IMG/VR virus record: IMGVR_UViG_3300032289_002472
Location: 49,068 to 113,067 of that record
DNA from: a virus
DNA length: 64,000 bases
Strand: one strand, 5' to 3'
Positions 61,097 to 64,000 of the stretch are shown here, one piece after another (the first letter of the stretch is position 1; every line of letters begins with the position of its first letter). The notes under the pieces were generated by a model, which saw nothing but the letters and a program-made list of their open reading frames with translations, was not told the DNA's origin and searched no databases. A program made the translations under genes and the position numbers.

Positions 61097-64000
61097 TTAA
61101 GCCGCAACGCATGGCACCTTGTAGGCCGTGCCAGCGGCATCATAGAGGGTCAGCGTGTGGGTCGCGGTGATCGTCTCGGAGACGGCATTCTGGTGAATGC
61201 GGAGTTGGCCCTGCATTGGCGCAAAGTCGCTATCGTCCGCGAGACGAGATTGAAGAACGGTGCTACTGCGCTTCAGCGCGGGAAAGCTGGTCGTTGTGCC
61301 GCCGAATTGTAGTCGATCAAATCCGTTTAACGCAGCATTCAGCAATGTTAGCACACCAGCCGATGCGTTAATTGGGCGCATGAAACAGTTGCCGCTCCAT
61401 CCGATCAATGCCGTGGATTGCCCTGTCTGCGGCCCGAAGCCAACGGTTCCTCCAGTGCTAATGCCCATCCTCGTCACCCCATCGGTCTGAAACTCCAGTG
61501 CCCTCGCCGTGCCAGTGCCAAGTTTCTCCGCGCCGATCTGCAAGACGTTAGAACTCCAGCGGAGGTAGCCGCGCTCGTAGTTCGCCAGCCCTGCGTCTGT
61601 GGTGTTGTAGATGCGGAAGGTTTGGGCGTTGGCTCCATTTCTTTGACCAATTACGTTGGCAGCATCGTCCCGCAACAAAAAGGTGTCTTCAACAGTGCTG
61701 GTTCCCCAGCATAGTGCAACAGCAGAAGCCAATCCAAATTTGCTTCCAGCCCGTATAGTGACAACATCTGAACCGCTTCGCTGAATGCCCATACTGCTGG
61801 TGCTTTTATCGACAAAGCTCCAGTTTCCACTTGGCCCAGCAAATCCAAGCGTCAGTTGTCCGTTGCCGTCTACGCGAAATTTGCTGACCGAATCAACTTG
61901 AAGGTTAATGAGTGTGTTTGCCGATAGAGTCGGGGCAAGAGTTGCAACGGCATTGCCAGTGAAAAAAGAAAACGCATTTGTTCCCGTCAGCGAGGCTGAT
62001 GTTCTGGTTTGAGAAATGCTCACTGTGTATGTTCCAGTCCCGCCAGATCCAGTCCCGAATGCCGTTATTTGCGTCAAGCTGCTTGTGCTGCCGCCCGTGA
62101 CAAACATTCCGACTTGAATTGTGCCAGATGCCACGGCTGTAACGGTCATGGTCGTTGTAGAAATTGATGCCGTAAAAGATGCGGTGGCAGAGTTCCAAGT
62201 CTGCGCCAGATTCAGCACAGGCGCGGATGCCGTGAGGGTTCCGTTGTTGGCGGTAAGCGTGGTGAATGCTCCTGTGTTTCTGGTGGTGTTGCCGATGGCT
62301 GGCGGGGCGGCGAAGGTTTCGTTGATCAAGCCGCCGCCAATCGAAGTCCACTTGAGGTCAAAATTATAGTCTGAGTCTGGAACAACGGCTAACACTTGAT
62401 TCGGACCACTTGGCGCACCCAAAGGTTGCAAACAGCCCTGGTTTGCGACAGTCATGGAATTAGTCCACGAATAATTCCACACTGGCGTCACCAATTTTGA
62501 GCTGCCCGCGTTTGGGCCGCTCCCTGTTATTTCGGAAAGCAAAGTGATGCTCTCGTAATCGCCGTCACTATTTAAATTAGTTTGGACAATTTTGAAACTA
62601 CTTAAGTGACTCCCAAATGTAGGTCGGAAAGAGAAATTTATGGTCGGACCTAATACCGTAGTCTGCGCGATTAAGTTTGCTGTGGCAAAACTGCCTGTCG
62701 TTGCGGTCCAGAGTTCAAGCTGCTCTGGGCCGGAAGCTGCATTTCCAGTGGAAGGATAATCAACAACATAAGCGTATTGCGTTCCGCCTGCGGTGAAAAA
62801 CTGCATTACCTTGCGCGAACCTCCTCCTTGCACCGGAACAGTGCCGCCTGACTGTGCAAACTGAGGCGAGGTTGGCTGTCCTGTAGGTGATGTGACGCCA
62901 ATATTGTCGTAAGAATGATATCGCCTCAACGTAGCCAGTGCTTGGCTTCCCAAATACGGCAAAGTCGGGCTGTAACGCAGCGTTACAAAGCGTTGACCGT
63001 CAAAGTCGGAGGCCGACCATTCCAGTTGATTCTGGAAAAACGTGAGGTTTAATTGATTGTCTCTTGACGGTTTCAGCACGAGTGTGCCGCCTAACTGAAC
63101 ACGCGGTATGCTTGTTCTAATGTCAGGAAGACCTAAACGAAACAGTTGGGCAAAATCTTCATCCAGAGTAGAATATAAGACAGGGGTCGTGGTGCTAAAT
63201 TCTGGCGGATCAAACGTGGTGGTGGCAACCGCACCGTCCAACTTGTTTTTATCGGCAACCGAAAGAAACCCTGCTGCTGACGCAGTTGCGTCGGGATGCG
63301 TATGAACCGTCGGAGCGGCCCCAACCTGCGTCGCGGTAGGATACTGGTGAGTGTGATCGGCTCGAGCTGCGTAAGTAGAAGTGCCTTCGCCCCCCGTGGT
63401 GCTTAAGGCGGCTACCGCCACACGGGGAAGCTGACCTTTTATAACACTTACCCCTGCGGGCCAAGTTGCAAGCCACGGATAGACGCCGCTGGATGTTGAT
63501 GTGTAGTCAAAAAGGTCAGTGCAGTCTTCGGACCCACAAAGCTGATGCTGGAGCCGCCACAGATTGCCGCTGTTCGGGATTCTAAAAATGAACGTCCTAT
63601 CAAAATCACCGATCCCATAGTCACCCTCCCCTCTTCGAGGCAGAAGCAATCTGTCCACATCGCCGCCCTGGCCGAAGTTGCCAGGAGCAGTAACTGTTAC
63701 CCCAGACTGTTCATCGGGAAGTGTTTCTGGATTCGGCTGGAAACTTGCCTCTCCAGTGTCACCTTTAACTCCCTGCGGCCCTTGAGGCCCAACGGGTCCA
63801 ATTGCTCCGGCAGGTCCAACGGGTCCAATTGCTCCGGCAGGTCCAAAAGGTCAAATTGCTCCAGCAGGTCCAGCAGGTCCAATTGCTCCAGCAGGTCTAA
63901 TTGCTCCAGCAGGTCCAACAGGTCCAATTGCTCCAGGAGGTCCAACAGGTCCAATTGCTCCAGGAGGTCCAACAGGTCCAATTGCTCCAGGAGGTCCAAC
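61097..64000 (-). CDS. Tail fibre protein with collagen-like repeats, interrupted by TGA, partial
   Basis: The frame stops at 61097 and runs to the window edge, with one in-frame TGA at 63851-63853 inside the collagen-like GPxGAI tract. Downstream of it: [12 protein letters not shown], then [16 protein letters not shown] and [13 protein letters not shown], both common in phage fibre shafts, a long Gly/Thr/Ser-rich shaft ([19 protein letters not shown]) and an end [19 protein letters not shown]. If TGA is a true stop, translation must restart, perhaps at GTG 63658. The cassette is clearly GC-richer than the rest, suggesting transfer. Confidence 0.8.
63775..64000 (-). repeat. Collagen-like tandem repeat tract
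   Basis: Units such as GGTCCAATTGCTCCAGGAGG (plus strand), mostly 27 or 18 bp, encode GPxGPxGAI triplets. Copies differ at few bases; one unit has GGA changed to TGA and another to AGA. It continues past the window edge. Such tracts form triple-helix shafts in fibres and expand or contract easily. Confidence 0.88.

Noticed and set aside
63851-63853. UGA recoded as glycine (as in some Candidate Phyla bacteria), because TGA replaces GGA in the fibre
   Set aside because: Many other genes in the window clearly end with TGA (for example the recombinase stop at 24631 and the small membrane gene at 48210), so UGA is a normal stop here.
63697-63999. Leu/Asp/Gln repeat protein on the minus strand
   Set aside because: It is the shifted frame of the collagen-like GPxGAI tract and continues into no domain.
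1-64000. CRISPR array
   Set aside because: No regularly spaced repeat with unique spacers was seen; the repeats found are coding tandem repeats.

Overview
The window looks like part of the genome of a large, AT-rich tailed phage (Caudoviricetes). It holds a large terminase, a phage-style replication and recombination set (PolIII-type polymerase, primase, DnaB-like helicase, UvsX/RecA, UvsW, SbcCD-like pair, RuvC, RNase H, ThyX), nine tRNA genes, a GC-richer tail-fibre cassette at one end and many small unrecognised genes. No bacterial housekeeping genes are seen. Start codons rarely have a Shine-Dalgarno sequence; many follow G-poor, A/C-rich leaders, so the host probably relies little on anti-SD pairing. 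The host cannot be named from sequence alone. All three stop codons are used and the standard code fits.

Layout. 1-12.5 kb: tRNAs, RNA ligase, two phosphoesterases, three small proteins sharing an N-terminal MNKY tag, a structured non-coding stretch (7640-8101), a tmRNA-like mini-RNA (8265-8342), a macro domain protein and a possible methyltransferase. 12.5-18 kb: a ubiquitin-like conjugation operon (Ubl, E2-like, acidic protein, E1/ThiF, 536-aa protein, JAMM peptidase, 67-aa protein), the most striking system here. 18-24 kb: unrecognised genes and an AT-hook protein. 23.7-40 kb: replication and recombination genes, interrupted at 31440-32010 by a very ornate structured RNA region. 40-47 kb: an orphan retron-like reverse transcriptase, a Ycf46/DUF1257/DUF2997 module and RNase H. 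47-52 kb: membrane proteins, the plus-strand terminase, an H1-like protein and two tRNAs. 52.5-59 kb: zinc-ribbon proteins of unknown role, two plus-strand genes and a third structured RNA region (58708-59167). 59-64 kb: an IS110-type HhH protein, then a tail-fibre cassette of different base composition with collagen-like repeats interrupted by an in-frame TGA.

Most genes lie on the minus strand in tightly overlapping operons that end in G/C-rich hairpins. The replication genes form a coherent set: PolIII alpha carried on two reading frames, primase, helicase, recombinase, end-processing nuclease complex, resolvase and nucleotide supply by ThyX. The Ubl operon has what is needed for activation, transfer and removal of a small modifier, but its target cannot be read from the sequence. 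All functional assignments are by motif recognition by eye; no database search was run.
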